28,541 nt of DNA from Bordetella parapertussis (GCA_945882755.1 CAMCWS010000015.1:1-28541); one strand, 5' to 3'. Counted from the first letter of the stretch, positions 1 to 10,813 are shown. Notes: generated by a model not told the origin, from the letters alone. A program made the numbers and translations.

Positions 1-31
1 AGCCTTGCCCAACAGCGGACACAAGCCATGA
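1..31 (+). CDS. C-terminal tail of the upstream gene, probably livM (partial)
   Basis: A reading frame enters the window from the left (codons from base 2) and stops at TGA 29-31, giving the tail ALPNSGHKP. The stop overlaps the livG start as ATGA, the usual arrangement in a translationally coupled operon. In liv operons the gene before livG is normally livM, the second permease subunit, so that is the likely identity. This rests on context only: nine residues cannot show the family. Confidence 0.3.
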   Translation, partial: ALPNSGHKP

Positions 32-798
32 GCATGCCGGTGTTGCAAGTACAAGGTATCTCTAAGCGCTTTGGCGGTTTACAGGCTTTGAGCGATGTGG
101 GTATGACCATACAAGCCGGTCAGGTGTATGGCTTGATTGGCCCCAATGGTGCTGGCAAAACCACCTTCTTTAACGTTATTACGGGTTTGTACACGCCCGA
201 CAGCGGCAGTTTCATGCTGGCGGGTGCGCCCTACCAACCCACGGCGGTGCATGAAGTGGCGCAAGCCGGTATTGCCCGCACCTTTCAAAACATCCGCTTA
301 TTTGCCGAGATGTCTGCGCTAGAGAACGTCATGGTGGGTCGCCATGTGCGCACCGGCTCAGGTCTGCTGGGTGCGATCTTTCGTACTGCCAAGTTCAAGC
401 AAGAGGAAATTGACATCGCGGTGCGTGCCCAAGAACTGCTGGACTACGTGGGCATAGGCCATTTGGCCGAGTTCAAAGCCCGCACCCTCAGTTATGGTGA
501 CCAGCGCCGCTTGGAGATTGCCCGCGCCTTGGCGACCGACCCCAAGCTGATCGCTTTGGACGAACCTGCGGCAGGCATGAACGCCACCGAGAAAGTGCAG
601 CTGCGCGACTTGATCGACCGCATCCGCAAAGACGGCCGCACCATTTTGTTGATTGAACACGATGTGAAGTTGGTCATGGGTTTGTGCGACGCGGTCACGG
701 TGCTGGACTACGGCAAGCAAATCGCGCAGGGCACACCGGCGCAGGTGCAGTCAGACCCCAAGGTGATTGAAGCTTATTTGGGCACGGGGGAGCATTGA
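28..798 (+). CDS. livG: Branched-chain amino acid ABC transporter ATPase LivG
   Basis: LivG is one of two cytoplasmic ATPases that drive the LivHM permease, which imports leucine, isoleucine and valine or related substrates. The 256-residue protein has Walker A GPNGAGKTT at residues 38-46, the LivG-type signature LSYGDQRRLEIARAL and Walker B LIALDEPAAGMN with the catalytic Glu, followed by the H-loop in LLIEHDVKLVMGLCD. The length is normal for the family. A second ATG two codons in (base 34) is an equally possible start. The gene overlaps the preceding frame by ATGA and is followed after 1 bp by livF, so the two are almost certainly co-translated. The true substrate cannot be read from the ATPase: homologues also serve amide, urea and aromatic-acid importers. 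Confidence 0.93.
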   Translation: MSMPVLQVQGISKRFGGLQALSDVGMTIQAGQVYGLIGPNGAGKTTFFNVITGLYTPDSGSFMLAGAPYQPTAVHEVAQAGIARTFQNIRLFAEMSALENVMVGRHVRTGSGLLGAIFRTAKFKQEEIDIAVRAQELLDYVGIGHLAEFKARTLSYGDQRRLEIARALATDPKLIALDEPAAGMNATEKVQLRDLIDRIRKDGRTILLIEHDVKLVMGLCDAVTVLDYGKQIAQGTPAQVQSDPKVIEAYLGTGEH

Positions 799-799
799 T

Positions 800-1522
800 A
801 TGAGTGATGCAACAGTACTGCTCAAAGTCAACAACCTCAAGGTGGCTTATGGCGGTATCCAAGCCGTCAAAGGCATCAGTCTGGAGGTGCGTGAAGGTGA
901 ATTGGTGTCCCTGATTGGCTCCAATGGCGCAGGCAAAACCACCACCATGAAGGCCATCACTGGCACCTTGGCGGCCACGTCGGGCAGCATTGACTACTTG
1001 GGCAAAGACATCCAAGGCCAAGGTGCGTGGGACTTGGTCAAGCAAGGTTTGGTGATGGTGCCCGAAGGGCGTGGCGTGTTCACCCGCATGAGCATCTTAG
1101 AAAACCTGCAAATGGGCGCGTACCTGCGCAACGACAAAGACGGCATTGCTGCTGATGTGGAGCGGGTGTTTACCTTGTTTCCGCGCTTGAAAGAGCGCAG
1201 CACGCAGTTGGCCGGCACTTTGTCGGGGGGTGAGCAGCAAATGCTGGCCATGGGACGTGCGCTGCTGAGCCGCCCCAAGGTCTTGTTGTTGGACGAGCCC
1301 TCCATGGGTTTGTCTCCCTTGATGGTGGACAAAATCTTTGAAGTCATCCAAGAAGTGGCTTCCATGGGCGTCACTTTGTTGCTGGTGGAGCAAAACGCCA
1401 GCCGCGCCCTCAAAATCGCCCAACGCGCTTACGTCATGGAGTCGGGCCAAATCAGCATGGAAGGGGAGGCTAAAACCCTTTTGCACGACCCCAAGGTGAG
1501 GGCTGCTTACCTCGGGGAATAA
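800..1522 (+). CDS. livF: Branched-chain amino acid ABC transporter ATPase LivF
   Basis: This is the second ATPase of the Liv importer and acts as a heterodimer with LivG under the membrane. The 240-residue protein carries Walker [10 protein letters not shown] at residues 40-48, the LivF-typical stretch [17 protein letters not shown], signature [16 protein letters not shown] and Walker [15 protein letters not shown] chose ATG 800, one base after the livG stop, because it gives the usual N-terminus ([13 protein letters not shown]). An upstream in-frame ATG at 767 would lie inside livG and add residues unlike the family. The large uvrA-like gene begins only 7 bp after the livF stop, so the liv transcript probably runs into it. 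Confidence 0.93.
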   Translation: MSDATVLLKVNNLKVAYGGIQAVKGISLEVREGELVSLIGSNGAGKTTTMKAITGTLAATSGSIDYLGKDIQGQGAWDLVKQGLVMVPEGRGVFTRMSILENLQMGAYLRNDKDGIAADVERVFTLFPRLKERSTQLAGTLSGGEQQMLAMGRALLSRPKVLLLDEPSMGLSPLMVDKIFEVIQEVASMGVTLLLVEQNASRALKIAQRAYVMESGQISMEGEAKTLLHDPKVRAAYLGE

Positions 1523-1529
1523 TGGCGGG

Positions 1530-4500
1530 ATGACACAAGGCCTGATACGTATCCGAGGCGCTCGCCAGCACAACCTCAAAAACCTCGACATCGATATCCA
1601 CACGGGTGAGTTGACCGTGTTCACTGGCCCCAGTGGGTCGGGCAAGTCCAGCTTGGTGTTTGACACCTTGTATGCCGAGGGGCAGCGGCGCTATGTGGAA
1701 ACCTTCAGCGCGTATGCGCGACAGTTTTTAGACCGCATGGACCGACCGGCGGTGGACAAGGTTGATGGTGTGCCAGCGGCCATTGCCATCGACCAAACCA
1801 ACCCTGTTCGCAGTTCACGTTCGACCGTGGGCACCATGACCGAGCTGAATGACCACTTGAAGTTGTTGTTTGCACGGGCGGCGCAGTTGTTTGACAAGCA
1901 GACCGCCGAGGCCGTGAAGCACGACAACGCGCAAACTATTTTTGCGCAGCTGCAAGCCCTGAGTGTGGGCGACCCGCGCTGGGTCATCACCTTTCCTGTG
2001 CAGTTGCCGGCCAACACCACTGCAGATGAGTTGCAAGCATGGTTGAGCGCCAGTGGCTTTAGCCGTGTGCATACCCAGCGTGCTGGCAAGGCCAAGGACG
2101 ACCCTCAGGTGTTGGACGTGGCGGCTGACAGATTTCGGGTGCAAAGCGCCGAATCTTCGCGGGTGATGGAAGCCATCGAGGTGGCTTTACAGCGTGGCAG
2201 CGGTCGCATGACGGCCTACCGCATGGCGGCAGACGCGGACGCCGAGTCCAAGGGCGAAGCCTTTGGTTTTTCAACTGGACTGCATTGTCCGGCTAGCGAT
2301 GTGCGTTACAGCGACCCCACGCCGTCGATGTTTTCCTTCAATTCACCTGCAGGTGCATGCCCCAAGTGCAAAGGCTTTGGCCGCGTCATTGGCGTGGACT
2401 ATGGCTTGGTGATTCCCAACGACAAACTCACGCTGCGCATGGGGGCGATTAAACCGATACAAACCCCTGCATGGCAAGAGTGCCAAGACGATTTGATGCG
2501 TCACGCCGAAACAGCTGGCATTCCGCGTGACACGCCGTGGAACAAGCTCACCCCTGAGCAGCACCATTGGGTGATCCAAGGCTCGCCCAATTGGACGGGC
2601 AAGTGGAACCAACAGTGGTATGGCATCAAGCGTTTCTTTGAATACCTTGAAACCAAGTCCTACAAGATGCACATCCGCGTCTTGCTCTCCAAGTACCGCA
2701 GTTACACACCTTGCGGCGACTGTGGCGGCGCACGTTTGCAAACCGACAGCCTGTTGTGGCGCATTGGCAGCATGGCCAGTGCCCAAGCGGCCATGCCTGA
2801 CGCGAAGCGCTTTATGCCGCAAGGTGTGGCGTGGCAGCGTGGGCAGTTGGAAAGCTTGCCTGGTTTGTGTTTGCACGATTTGATGTTGTTGCCTATTGAC
2901 CGCTTGCGGACATTTTTTGAGCACATGGCCCATGACGATTCGCTGACCGCCCATGCACAAGCCGAACAACAGGCCTTGCATTTGTTGTTCGAAGAAATTC
3001 GTACGCGTTTGAAATACCTGTGCGATGTGGGATTGGGCTATCTCAGTTTGGACAGACAAAGTCGCACCTTGAGTGGCGGCGAGGTGCAGCGCATCAACCT
3101 GACCACCGCCTTGGGCACGTCCTTGGTGAATACCTTGTTTGTGTTGGATGAACCCAGCATAGGTTTGCATCCCCGCGATATGCACCGCATCACCCAAGCC
3201 ATGTTGCGCTTGCGTGATGCTGGCAACACCTTGGTGGTGGTCGAGCACGATCCCGCGGTGATGTTGGCAGCAGACCGCATTGTGGACATGGGCCCTGGCC
3301 CCGGTGAGCGCGGTGGCAATATCGTGTTTGACGGCACACCGCAGCAACTCAAAAGCGCCAACACCTTGACCGGTGACTATTTAGGTGCTCGCAAGCAAGT
3401 GGGCTTAGGACTGAAGCGATTGGTGACTGACAGCACACCACGGTTGATCTTGGAAGGTGCACGTGAGCACAATTTGCAAGACCTGAGCATCGAGTTTCCT
3501 TTGCAGCGTTTGGTCACCGTCACCGGCGTCAGCGGTTCGGGCAAATCCACCTTGATACAAGACATCTTGGCACCGGCTTTGTTGCGTCACTTTGGCAAGT
3601 CCACCGACGGCGCAGGTGCGCATGACCGCTTGCTGGGTGCCGACCACTTAAGCGATGTGGTGTTTGTCGACCAGTCACCCATTGGCAAAACGGCACGATC
3701 TAACCCTGTCAGTTACGTGGGCGCCTGGGATGCGATACGCGAGATTTTTGCCAACACCGCAATGTCTCGTCAGCGCAGCTATACCGCTTCCAAGTTCAGC
3801 TTTAACGGCGGCGATGGACGCTGCCCCACCTGTGGCGGTTCGGGCTTTGAGCATGTGGAGATGCAGTTTTTGAGTGATGTCTATTTGCGTTGCCCTGATT
3901 GCAACGGACAGCGCTACCGTCCCGAAATCCTCGAAGTCAAAATCGAACGCAAAAAATCGGGGTCAAATTCCAATTATTTTTTGAATGTGGCCGATGTGCT
4001 GGCACTGACGGTGAGTGAAGCCGCCCAGCTGTTTGCCAACGACCGTGATGTGATACGCGCTTTGCAACCCATTGTGGATGTGGGCTTGGAATATGTGCGC
4101 TTGGGTCAACCCGTGCCCACGCTCAGCGGTGGTGAAGCGCAGCGCTTGAAGTTGGCAGGATTCTTGGCGGAGGCGGCAAAGTCGGCATCCTCTAGCCGCC
4201 AAGCCACGGCCCGCAAAGGCACTTTGTTTTTATTTGATGAACCCACCACCGGCTTGCATTTTGAAGATATTGCCAAGCTGATGCGGGCATTGCGTCGCTT
4301 GTTGGAAGCAGGGCACTCCCTGATCGTCATTGAACACAATTTGGATGTGATTCGCTCTAGCGATTGGCTGATCGATCTGGGGCCTGAAGGCGGCGAAGGC
4401 GGTGGCTTGTTGGTGGCAGAAGGTTCGCCCGAAACTTTGCGTGAACATCCCACCTCGCACACCGGGCAAGCCTTGCGCGACTACGAGCAAAGCATGGGGC

Positions 4501-7262
4501 AAGTCCATGCGGTGAATGAAACGCTTGCCAAGTACGCTGCAGTGGCGCGACCCGAAATCAGCAACGCTATTCGCATCGTCCATGCCAAAGAGCACAACTT
4601 GAAGAGATTGAGCGTGGACATACCGCGCGGGCAGTTCAATGTAGTGACCGGCGTCAGCGGTTCCGGCAAGTCCACCTTGGCGTTTGATATTTTGTTCAAC
4701 GAAGGGCAACGCCGCTATCTGGAAAGTTTGAACGCCTACGCTCGAAGCATTGTGCAACCTGCTGGTCGGCCCGAGGTGGATGCGGTTTACGGTATTCCAC
4801 CCACCGTGGCGATCGAGCAGCGCTTGTCGCGTGGTGGACGCAAGTCCACCGTGGGTACCACCACTGAAATTTGGCACTTTCTGCGGCTGCTATACGTGAA
4901 GCTGGGCACACAGCATTGCATCCATGACGATGCAGCGGTGCAACCGCAAACGCCTGAGCGCTTAACTGCCTTGTTGATGCGCGAATACCGCGGCCAGCAC
5001 ATTGGTTTGCTCAGTCCCTTGGTAATGAACCGCAAAGGCGTTTACACCGAACTGGCGGATTGGGCGCGTCCGCGTGGCTACACCCATTTACGTGTGGATG
5101 GCAACTTTTTACCGACCACCGGTTTCCCGCGCCTTGATCGCTTTAAAGAACACACCATTGAATTGCCAGTGGCAAGTTTGACCATAGACCCTGCACAAGA
5201 AGATGTGTTGCGCCAAGCCTTGCTCACCGCCTTGGAGCATGGCAAAGGTGTGGTGCATGTGCTGAGTGACATAGGCGATTTGAAAGAGGCGATGCTGAAC
5301 GGCGAGTCCACAGCGGACATCGGTCGCTTACAAGCCTACTCCACGCGACGTGCGTGTCCGGTCTGCGATACCTCTTATGCAGAGTTAGACCCACGCCTGT
5401 TCTCTTACAACAGCAAGCATGGTTGGTGTGGCGATTGTGTGGGAACCGGTTTGGCTCTGTCGCGTGAACAACGCAAAGCTATGGACGATTCAGTGGCTGA
5501 TGCGCAAGACAAAGGCCGAGAAAAAAGTTTTGCTGAACCTGAGTTGGATGAGGTGAGCGACAAAGCCTGTGCAGCTTGTGTGGGTACCCGTTTGAACGCT
5601 ACCGCCAGAGCGGTGTACTTTGGTGGTGCTGCGATTACCGAGTTGGCACAACGCAGCGTGGTCGACATGTCCACTTGGGTTAAAGGCTTGCGTTTGCAAG
5701 GACGCGATGCAGATATTGCGCGTGACCTCTTGCCGGAAATTGAAAGTCGCTTGGCGTTTCTAGAGCGTGTGGGCTTGGGTTATTTGACCTTGGACCGCGG
5801 CGCACCCACGCTCAGCGGTGGCGAGGCGCAACGCATCCGTTTGGCCGCGCAGTTGGGTAGTAATTTGCAAGGCGTTTGTTATGTGTTGGACGAACCCACC
5901 ATTGGCTTGCATGCCCGTGACAACCATATCTTGCTTGACGCTTTAAAAAGCCTGAGCGACAAAGGCAACACATTGGTGGTGGTAGAGCACGACGAAGACA
6001 CCATACGCCGCGCCGACCACATCATTGACATTGGCCCCAGCGCTGGCAAACGCGGTGGCCATTTGGTGGCCCAAGGCTCTGTGGCGGACGTCATGGGTGC
6101 ATCTGACTCCCAAACCGGTCGCTACTTACGCCATGCCATGCAACACCCTTTGCAAGTACGGCGTAGCGTCACCCTTGATCAGCGCAGCAAGAGTAAAACA
6201 GAAAGTCTGCAAGTGATGGGTGCAGATTTGCACAACTTGGGAACCCTGTCGGCTGCATTTCCTTTGCATCGCTTGGTGGCAGTTACGGGCGTGAGCGGTT
6301 CGGGTAAATCCACCTTGGCGCGGGATGTGTTGCTCGTCAATGTGCAGACGGTGGTGAGTTTGCGCTCCACCCAAGCAGGTCGTAAAGCCCACGATGCGGG
6401 CAAGTTGCCTGTGTGGCAAGGCTGTGTGGGTTTGACGGGTTATGAAAGCATTGAGCGGGTGCTGGAAGTCGATCAAACCCCGATTGGTAAAACACCGCGC
6501 AGTTGCCCGGCCACCTACATTGGTTTTTGGGACACCATACGCAAGTTGTTTGCCGAAACTTTGGAAGCCAAAGCAAGAGGCTATGGACCAGGACGCTTCA
6601 GTTTCAACACCGGCGAAGGCCGATGCCCTGGGTGCGAAGGCCAAGGTCTGCGCACGATTGAGATGAGTTTTTTGCCCGATGTCAAAGTGCTGTGCGAGGT
6701 GTGCAGAGGTGCACGTTTCAACCCCGAAACTTTGTCGGTGCGATGGCGTGGCAAAAGCATTGGCGAGGTCTTGCAAATGGAGGTCGATGAAGCGGTGGAC
6801 TTCTTCGCCGCCATGCCCCTCATCAGCCACCCACTGCAGTTGTTGAAAGACGTGGGTTTGGGTTACCTCACATTAGGCCAACCTTCACCCACCCTCAGTG
6901 GCGGTGAAGCACAACGCATCAAGTTGGTGACTGAACTCTCCAAGGTTAAAGACGAGGTGGCGCGTCGTGGCCAAAAAACGCCGCACACCTTGTATGTCCT
7001 GGATGAACCCACTGTGGGATTGCACATGGCCGATGTAGACAAACTCATTCGTGTGTTGCATCGTTTGGTCGATGGGGGTCACAGCGTCATCGTCATTGAG
7101 CATGATTTGGATGTCATCGCTGAAGCCGATTGGGTCATCGATTTGGGCCCCGAAGGCGGCAATGGCGGCGGTAGGGTCGTGGGTGCAACCACGCCTGAGG
7201 GCTTGGTGAAGCTGGGCACCCACACCGGTGTGGCTTTGGCGCCGGTGTTGGCGCGAACCTGA
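1530..7262 (+). CDS. uvrA: Tandem (double-length) UvrA-like excinuclease ATPase with four ABC modules
   Basis: UvrA is the damage-sensing ATPase of nucleotide excision repair and normally works as a dimer of about 940 residues with UvrB. This 1910-residue protein is two UvrA units in one chain, joined near residues 970-1015. All four ATPase sites look intact. Walker A motifs are GPSGSGKSS (33-41) and three copies of GVSGSGKS (666-673, 1041-1048, 1587-1594). Each has a matching LSGGE signature and a DEP-type Walker B. C-terminal zinc modules are complete in both halves (C765/C768/C788/C791 and C1699/C1702/C1722/C1725). The N-terminal zinc module is complete in half 2 (C1276/C1279/C1300/C1303). 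In half 1 it has C253, C277 and C280, but the second Cys is Ser256. Half 1 keeps a full insertion domain (114 residues between C280 and C395), while half 2 has only 43 (C1303 to C1347). Half 2 keeps a recognisable UvrB-binding region; half 1 does not. Double-length UvrAs are known in Burkholderiales, usually beside a normal uvrA elsewhere, so this is probably a paralogue. Confidence 0.9.
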   Translation: MTQGLIRIRGARQHNLKNLDIDIHTGELTVFTGPSGSGKSSLVFDTLYAEGQRRYVETFSAYARQFLDRMDRPAVDKVDGVPAAIAIDQTNPVRSSRSTVGTMTELNDHLKLLFARAAQLFDKQTAEAVKHDNAQTIFAQLQALSVGDPRWVITFPVQLPANTTADELQAWLSASGFSRVHTQRAGKAKDDPQVLDVAADRFRVQSAESSRVMEAIEVALQRGSGRMTAYRMAADADAESKGEAFGFSTGLHCPASDVRYSDPTPSMFSFNSPAGACPKCKGFGRVIGVDYGLVIPNDKLTLRMGAIKPIQTPAWQECQDDLMRHAETAGIPRDTPWNKLTPEQHHWVIQGSPNWTGKWNQQWYGIKRFFEYLETKSYKMHIRVLLSKYRSYTPCGDCGGARLQTDSLLWRIGSMASAQAAMPDAKRFMPQGVAWQRGQLESLPGLCLHDLMLLPIDRLRTFFEHMAHDDSLTAHAQAEQQALHLLFEEIRTRLKYLCDVGLGYLSLDRQSRTLSGGEVQRINLTTALGTSLVNTLFVLDEPSIGLHPRDMHRITQAMLRLRDAGNTLVVVEHDPAVMLAADRIVDMGPGPGERGGNIVFDGTPQQLKSANTLTGDYLGARKQVGLGLKRLVTDSTPRLILEGAREHNLQDLSIEFPLQRLVTVTGVSGSGKSTLIQDILAPALLRHFGKSTDGAGAHDRLLGADHLSDVVFVDQSPIGKTARSNPVSYVGAWDAIREIFANTAMSRQRSYTASKFSFNGGDGRCPTCGGSGFEHVEMQFLSDVYLRCPDCNGQRYRPEILEVKIERKKSGSNSNYFLNVADVLALTVSEAAQLFANDRDVIRALQPIVDVGLEYVRLGQPVPTLSGGEAQRLKLAGFLAEAAKSASSSRQATARKGTLFLFDEPTTGLHFEDIAKLMRALRRLLEAGHSLIVIEHNLDVIRSSDWLIDLGPEGGEGGGLLVAEGSPETLREHPTSHTGQALRDYEQSMGQVHAVNETLAKYAAVARPEISNAIRIVHAKEHNLKRLSVDIPRGQFNVVTGVSGSGKSTLAFDILFNEGQRRYLESLNAYARSIVQPAGRPEVDAVYGIPPTVAIEQRLSRGGRKSTVGTTTEIWHFLRLLYVKLGTQHCIHDDAAVQPQTPERLTALLMREYRGQHIGLLSPLVMNRKGVYTELADWARPRGYTHLRVDGNFLPTTGFPRLDRFKEHTIELPVASLTIDPAQEDVLRQALLTALEHGKGVVHVLSDIGDLKEAMLNGESTADIGRLQAYSTRRACPVCDTSYAELDPRLFSYNSKHGWCGDCVGTGLALSREQRKAMDDSVADAQDKGREKSFAEPELDEVSDKACAACVGTRLNATARAVYFGGAAITELAQRSVVDMSTWVKGLRLQGRDADIARDLLPEIESRLAFLERVGLGYLTLDRGAPTLSGGEAQRIRLAAQLGSNLQGVCYVLDEPTIGLHARDNHILLDALKSLSDKGNTLVVVEHDEDTIRRADHIIDIGPSAGKRGGHLVAQGSVADVMGASDSQTGRYLRHAMQHPLQVRRSVTLDQRSKSKTESLQVMGADLHNLGTLSAAFPLHRLVAVTGVSGSGKSTLARDVLLVNVQTVVSLRSTQAGRKAHDAGKLPVWQGCVGLTGYESIERVLEVDQTPIGKTPRSCPATYIGFWDTIRKLFAETLEAKARGYGPGRFSFNTGEGRCPGCEGQGLRTIEMSFLPDVKVLCEVCRGARFNPETLSVRWRGKSIGEVLQMEVDEAVDFFAAMPLISHPLQLLKDVGLGYLTLGQPSPTLSGGEAQRIKLVTELSKVKDEVARRGQKTPHTLYVLDEPTVGLHMADVDKLIRVLHRLVDGGHSVIVIEHDLDVIAEADWVIDLGPEGGNGGGRVVGATTPEGLVKLGTHTGVALAPVLART

Positions 7263-7267
7263 CCCCC

Positions 7268-7307
7268 GTCATTGTGATTGCCACGTCGCTGCACTCCTCG
7301 CAATGAC
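7268..7307. repeat. Small palindromic intergenic repeat between convergent uvrA and prfC
   Basis: Arms GTCATTG (7268-7274) and CAATGAC (7301-7307) are a perfect 7-bp inverted repeat. Read on the minus strand, the unit begins GTCATTGCGAGGAGTGCAGC and continues with GACGTGGCAATC. This resembles a dispersed GTCATTGCGAGGA-type palindromic repeat that I recall from unrelated bacterial genomes. It fills the 49-bp gap between the two stop codons and could fold as a hairpin in either transcript, but there is no T-run, so it is not a classical terminator. Its family assignment is from memory and not verified. Confidence 0.5.
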
Positions 7308-7311
7308 AGGT

Positions 7312-8943
7312 TCAGCCAGCAGATCCCAGCGCTAAGCCCGCATGCTCGCGCAGCGGGTGAAAGTGAATTTTGGGAAAGCGCTCTTGGGCCAAGCGCACGT
7401 CATAAGGCGAGGTACACAAATACGCCAGCGATTGGGCCGCATCGGTGGCCATACGCTGGGGGTAGGCGTTGATGAACTCTTTCAGCTCTGCCGGCGTGTC
7501 TGCGGTGATCCAACGCGCACCGGTGTAGCTGCTGTTTTCTAAGCGCACATCACAATCATATTCGCCACGTAACCGGTGCTGCACCACTTCAAACTGCAAC
7601 TGCCCAATCGCGCCCAAGAGCATCGCGCCGCCCATCTCGGGTTTGAACACTTGGATGGCGCCTTCCTCACCGAGTTGCTCCAAGCCGGTTTGCAGTTGCT
7701 TGGTGCGCAGCGGGTTTTTCAAGATCACGGTCATGAACATCTCGGGGGCAAAAAACGGCAAACCGGTGAATTGCAATGCTGCGCCATCGGTGATGGTGTC
7801 ACCCAATTGCACACCGCCGTGTGTGGTGAAGCCAATGATGTCACCCGCATAGGCCTCGTCCACCGCTTCGCGGCGCTGGCTTAAAAAAGTCACGACAGAG
7901 GTGGGCCGCAATTCTTTGGCGCTGCGTTGTACTTTGAGCTTCATGCCCGGTGCGTAGCGGCCCGAGGCCACGCGCACAAACGCAATGCGGTCGCGGTGGT
8001 TGGCATCCATATTGGCTTGCACCTTGAACACCACGCCTGAAAAACCAGCGTCTTCGGGCTGCACGGTTTTGTCTACCGCTTGTTTGTTGACCAGCAAATG
8101 GCTCATGCGGGGGCCGGGTGAGGGGGCCAAATCGACCAAGGCGTCGAGCACTTCCATGACACCGAAGTTGTTCACGCCAGAACCGAAAAACACGGGGGTT
8201 TGTTTGCCCGCCAAAAACGCTTCGCGGTCAAAAGTGGGCGAGGCACCGGTGGCCAACTCCATGCTGTCCATGGCGGTTTGCCATTCCAAACCAAAACGTT
8301 CGGCCAACTTGCCTTGCTCGGCCAGAGGGACGGTTTCAAAGTCTTGCGGCAAGCGCTCGCTGCCCGACTCGAACACCGTCATCGCTTGGGTGCGCAAATT
8401 GACGATGCCACCAAACGATTTGCCTTGGCCCACAGGCCATGTCATGGGCACGCAAGGCATGCCCAGTTCGCGCTCCACCTCGTCCAAGATGTCCAAGGGG
8501 TCGCGCACCTCGCGGTCCATTTTGTTGACAAAAGTGATGATGGGCGTGTCGCGTTGTCGGCAGACCTCGATCAAGCGGCGGGTTTGCGCTTCTACACCGT
8601 TGGCTGCGTCGATCACCATCAAGGCCGAGTCCACGGCAGTGAGCACACGGTAAGTGTCTTCAGAGAAATCTTTGTGGCCGGGGGTGTCCAGCAGGTTGAT
8701 CACGTGATCGCGGTAGAGCATTTGCATCACCGAAGATGCCACCGAAATGCCGCGTTGTTTTTCAATCTCCATCCAGTCAGACGTGGCGTGGCGCGAGGCT
8801 TTGCGCGCTTTGACCGAACCGGCGATTTGGATCGCCCCCGAGAACAGCAGCAACTTTTCGGTGAGTGTGGTTTTGCCCGCGTCGGGGTGGGAGATGATGG
8901 CAAAAGTGCGCCGGCGGCGCACTTCGTCGAGAACAGTCGTCAT
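7312..8943 (-). CDS. prfC: Peptide chain release factor 3 (RF3) GTPase
   Basis: RF3 is a translational GTPase that removes RF1 or RF2 from the ribosome after peptide release. The 543-residue protein is close to the 529 residues of E. coli RF3. It has the G1 loop SHPDAGKTT (residues 18-26), G3 DTPGHKDFSEDTYR, and G4 as FVNKMDREVRDPLDILDE, the RF3-type continuation that separates it from EF-G. The C-terminal part carries the RF3 stretch GAIGQLQFEVVQHRLRGEY. The start at 8943 (MTTVLDEVRRRRTFAIISHP) has an AGAAG sequence upstream as a modest ribosome-binding site. It lies 46 bp downstream of the histidine kinase stop on the same strand, so read-through from that gene is possible, though the functions are unrelated. 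Confidence 0.96.
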   Translation of the reverse strand: MTTVLDEVRRRRTFAIISHPDAGKTTLTEKLLLFSGAIQIAGSVKARKASRHATSDWMEIEKQRGISVASSVMQMLYRDHVINLLDTPGHKDFSEDTYRVLTAVDSALMVIDAANGVEAQTRRLIEVCRQRDTPIITFVNKMDREVRDPLDILDEVERELGMPCVPMTWPVGQGKSFGGIVNLRTQAMTVFESGSERLPQDFETVPLAEQGKLAERFGLEWQTAMDSMELATGASPTFDREAFLAGKQTPVFFGSGVNNFGVMEVLDALVDLAPSPGPRMSHLLVNKQAVDKTVQPEDAGFSGVVFKVQANMDANHRDRIAFVRVASGRYAPGMKLKVQRSAKELRPTSVVTFLSQRREAVDEAYAGDIIGFTTHGGVQLGDTITDGAALQFTGLPFFAPEMFMTVILKNPLRTKQLQTGLEQLGEEGAIQVFKPEMGGAMLLGAIGQLQFEVVQHRLRGEYDCDVRLENSSYTGARWITADTPAELKEFINAYPQRMATDAAQSLAYLCTSPYDVRLAQERFPKIHFHPLREHAGLALGSAG

Positions 8944-8989
8944 ACGTCTTCTAAGGGATAGTCTTGATCATAGCGGTGTTGTGTGCGGC

Positions 8990-10783
8990 TCAAGCCTTGG
9001 GCAGGTCTTTGTCAACGGTGTAATGCCGCACAGCACGGATGAGCGTTTGTCGGTCAAAAGGTTTGGCCAACACTTCGTTCACACCCGCAGCATTGCAGCG
9101 ATCGATGGCGTCTTGCGCTACGTTGGCAGTTAAGGCAATCACCGGCACGCTGCGATAGGGTTCGGGGGAGGACTGACGAACGATTGCCACCACTTCGGAG
9201 CCGTCCAAGTCGGGCATCACCAAGTCGATCAGCACCAGATCAAAAACAGTTAAGCGCATTTTGTCTAAGCCTTGTTGCCCATTGGCAGCTTGTTCAATGA
9301 TGGCATTGGGAAAACTGCGCATCAAGGTGGTGGATACAACCAAGCGGTTGACATCGTTGTCATCAACCACCAGCACATGAATGGGCGACATGTCTTGGCT
9401 GGTGGCTAAATTGAAAGCGGGCGCAGGGTTGGCGGGTTGCGCGCTGACCGTGATGGGAAGGTAAAGGGTAAACACAGAGCCTTTGCCGAGCTCGCTTTGT
9501 AGTTGCAGTCGACCTTGGTGGCTTTTCACCAAACTTTGGGTGATAGCCAAGCCCAAGCCGTTGCCACGCATGGGCTCACTCAAACGCAAAGAGGTTTCTG
9601 TGTCATGCACTTGGGTAAAGGGTTGGTAGATGCGTTCTTGTTGGTTGGGGGACATCCCAATGCCCGTGTCTTCAATGCGGCAAACCAGTTCCATGATGTC
9701 GTTGGAGATCGCCACACTCACATGCATATGCACATGTCCTTTGGGGGTGAATTTAATGGCATTGCCCAAGAGGTTGATGAGTATCTGAGACAAACGGTTT
9801 TGATCGAGAAAAACCCATGTCGGCACTTGTGGGCTGATATCGATTTGGTAATCGAGTTGCGCCTCATGCGCTTGGTTGCTCAAGGTCTGAAATGTTTGCC
9901 GCACCACCAAGGGCAGGTTGATAACTTGCGGGTGCAAGGTCAACTGCCCTAAACGGATTTGAGAAAAATCCAGCAAGTCATTGATGACCGTCAGCAAATG
10001 CGCTGCAGCGTGTTGGGCACTGTTGACAAAGTCTTTGGATTCTTCCGATAGCTTCTTGTTGTCATGCAGCAGGCCTAAATAGCCAATGACGGCATTCAGT
10101 GGCGTGCGCATATCGTGGCTGACCATGGCGAGGAATTTGTCTTTGTGTGAATCTGAGATGAGCAAGGCAGAGGAGAGTTTTTCTAAACGCAGGTTTTTTC
10201 GCCGCAGCACCGCTAAATTTTGTGAGTTGGCCGAGTCGTAGACAAACACCAAAATAATTTGCGTGATCTCCAACACCACGATGCACACCGCACTTTGCAT
10301 CAGGTTGTACCAATCTTGCCCAGCCCGCATGGGCAAATAGCCTTGCAGTTGTGCATACATCAGCAAGGCCAGCAAGACAAAACTCAGCAGTATCCAAAAA
10401 ATCGCCCAATTTCGACCCACGGTGAAGACCGGCAGCATGGGCACCACGCCCATGAAGACCAACATGCTTGAAGACACGCCATAGGTCATGGCCGCGTTGT
10501 AGTAAATCAAAAACATCAAGGTGGTTTGGTAAATCGCATGGACCCACACCAATGACAGGCCTTTGCGCCACATGAGGATATTGGCTGACAAAAGCACTGC
10601 ACTCAGTGCGCAGGACCAACCCGCGTAAGGGTTTTGCAGCCATAGCATCAACGGCCCAATGGGAATTAAAAAGACCACTGCACCTAAAGAGTTGAGCAAA
10701 AAATAAAAATTTTGCGAACTTCTCAGGCTGGGTGGTAATTTGCGCAGAACCCACAAATAAAACCGGTAGTTGGGGTTGTTCAT
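8990..10783 (-). CDS. Membrane hybrid histidine kinase with C-terminal receiver domain
   Basis: This 597-residue protein is an orphan hybrid sensor kinase whose signal is unknown. About six hydrophobic segments occupy residues 20-190, with short loops and no sizeable periplasmic domain, so it probably senses something in or at the membrane. A charged linker (LRRKNLRLEKLSSALL) leads to the HisKA domain with FLAMVSHDMRTPLNAVIG (phospho-accepting His223). The ATPase domain follows with N-box NLLGNAIKFTPKG, G1 DTGIGM and G2 GNGLGLAI. The receiver (about residues 470-590) begins LVVDDNDVNRLVV, has Asp520 in LIDLVMPDLDG and ends with the conserved Lys in EVLAKPF. There is no DNA-binding output, HPt domain or partner regulator nearby, so the receiver may feed a separate phosphotransfer protein or limit the kinase's own output. 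The gene is divergent from ahcY. Confidence 0.9.
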   Translation of the reverse strand: MNNPNYRFYLWVLRKLPPSLRSSQNFYFLLNSLGAVVFLIPIGPLMLWLQNPYAGWSCALSAVLLSANILMWRKGLSLVWVHAIYQTTLMFLIYYNAAMTYGVSSSMLVFMGVVPMLPVFTVGRNWAIFWILLSFVLLALLMYAQLQGYLPMRAGQDWYNLMQSAVCIVVLEITQIILVFVYDSANSQNLAVLRRKNLRLEKLSSALLISDSHKDKFLAMVSHDMRTPLNAVIGYLGLLHDNKKLSEESKDFVNSAQHAAAHLLTVINDLLDFSQIRLGQLTLHPQVINLPLVVRQTFQTLSNQAHEAQLDYQIDISPQVPTWVFLDQNRLSQILINLLGNAIKFTPKGHVHMHVSVAISNDIMELVCRIEDTGIGMSPNQQERIYQPFTQVHDTETSLRLSEPMRGNGLGLAITQSLVKSHQGRLQLQSELGKGSVFTLYLPITVSAQPANPAPAFNLATSQDMSPIHVLVVDDNDVNRLVVSTTLMRSFPNAIIEQAANGQQGLDKMRLTVFDLVLIDLVMPDLDGSEVVAIVRQSSPEPYRSVPVIALTANVAQDAIDRCNAAGVNEVLAKPFDRQTLIRAVRHYTVDKDLPKA

Positions 10784-10813
10784 GTCGATTGAACCTTTTA
10801 TTAAGTGGTTATT

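Noticed and set aside
2343..3347. 334-codon open frame on the minus strand inside uvrA
   Set aside because: It is antisense to conserved UvrA sequence, rich in His, Gln and Ala as codon-shadow frames are, and shows no family motif or ribosome-binding site.
4100..4150. Possible internal frameshift or gene split in the 1910-residue UvrA
   Set aside because: The frame is continuous, all eight nucleotide-site motif sets are in the same frame, and double-length UvrAs are known in this order. It is a real fusion, not an error.
8200..8961. 253-codon open frame on the plus strand opposite prfC
   Set aside because: It is antisense to the RF3 GTP-binding domain. The His/Gln/Val-rich translation is typical of a shadow frame.
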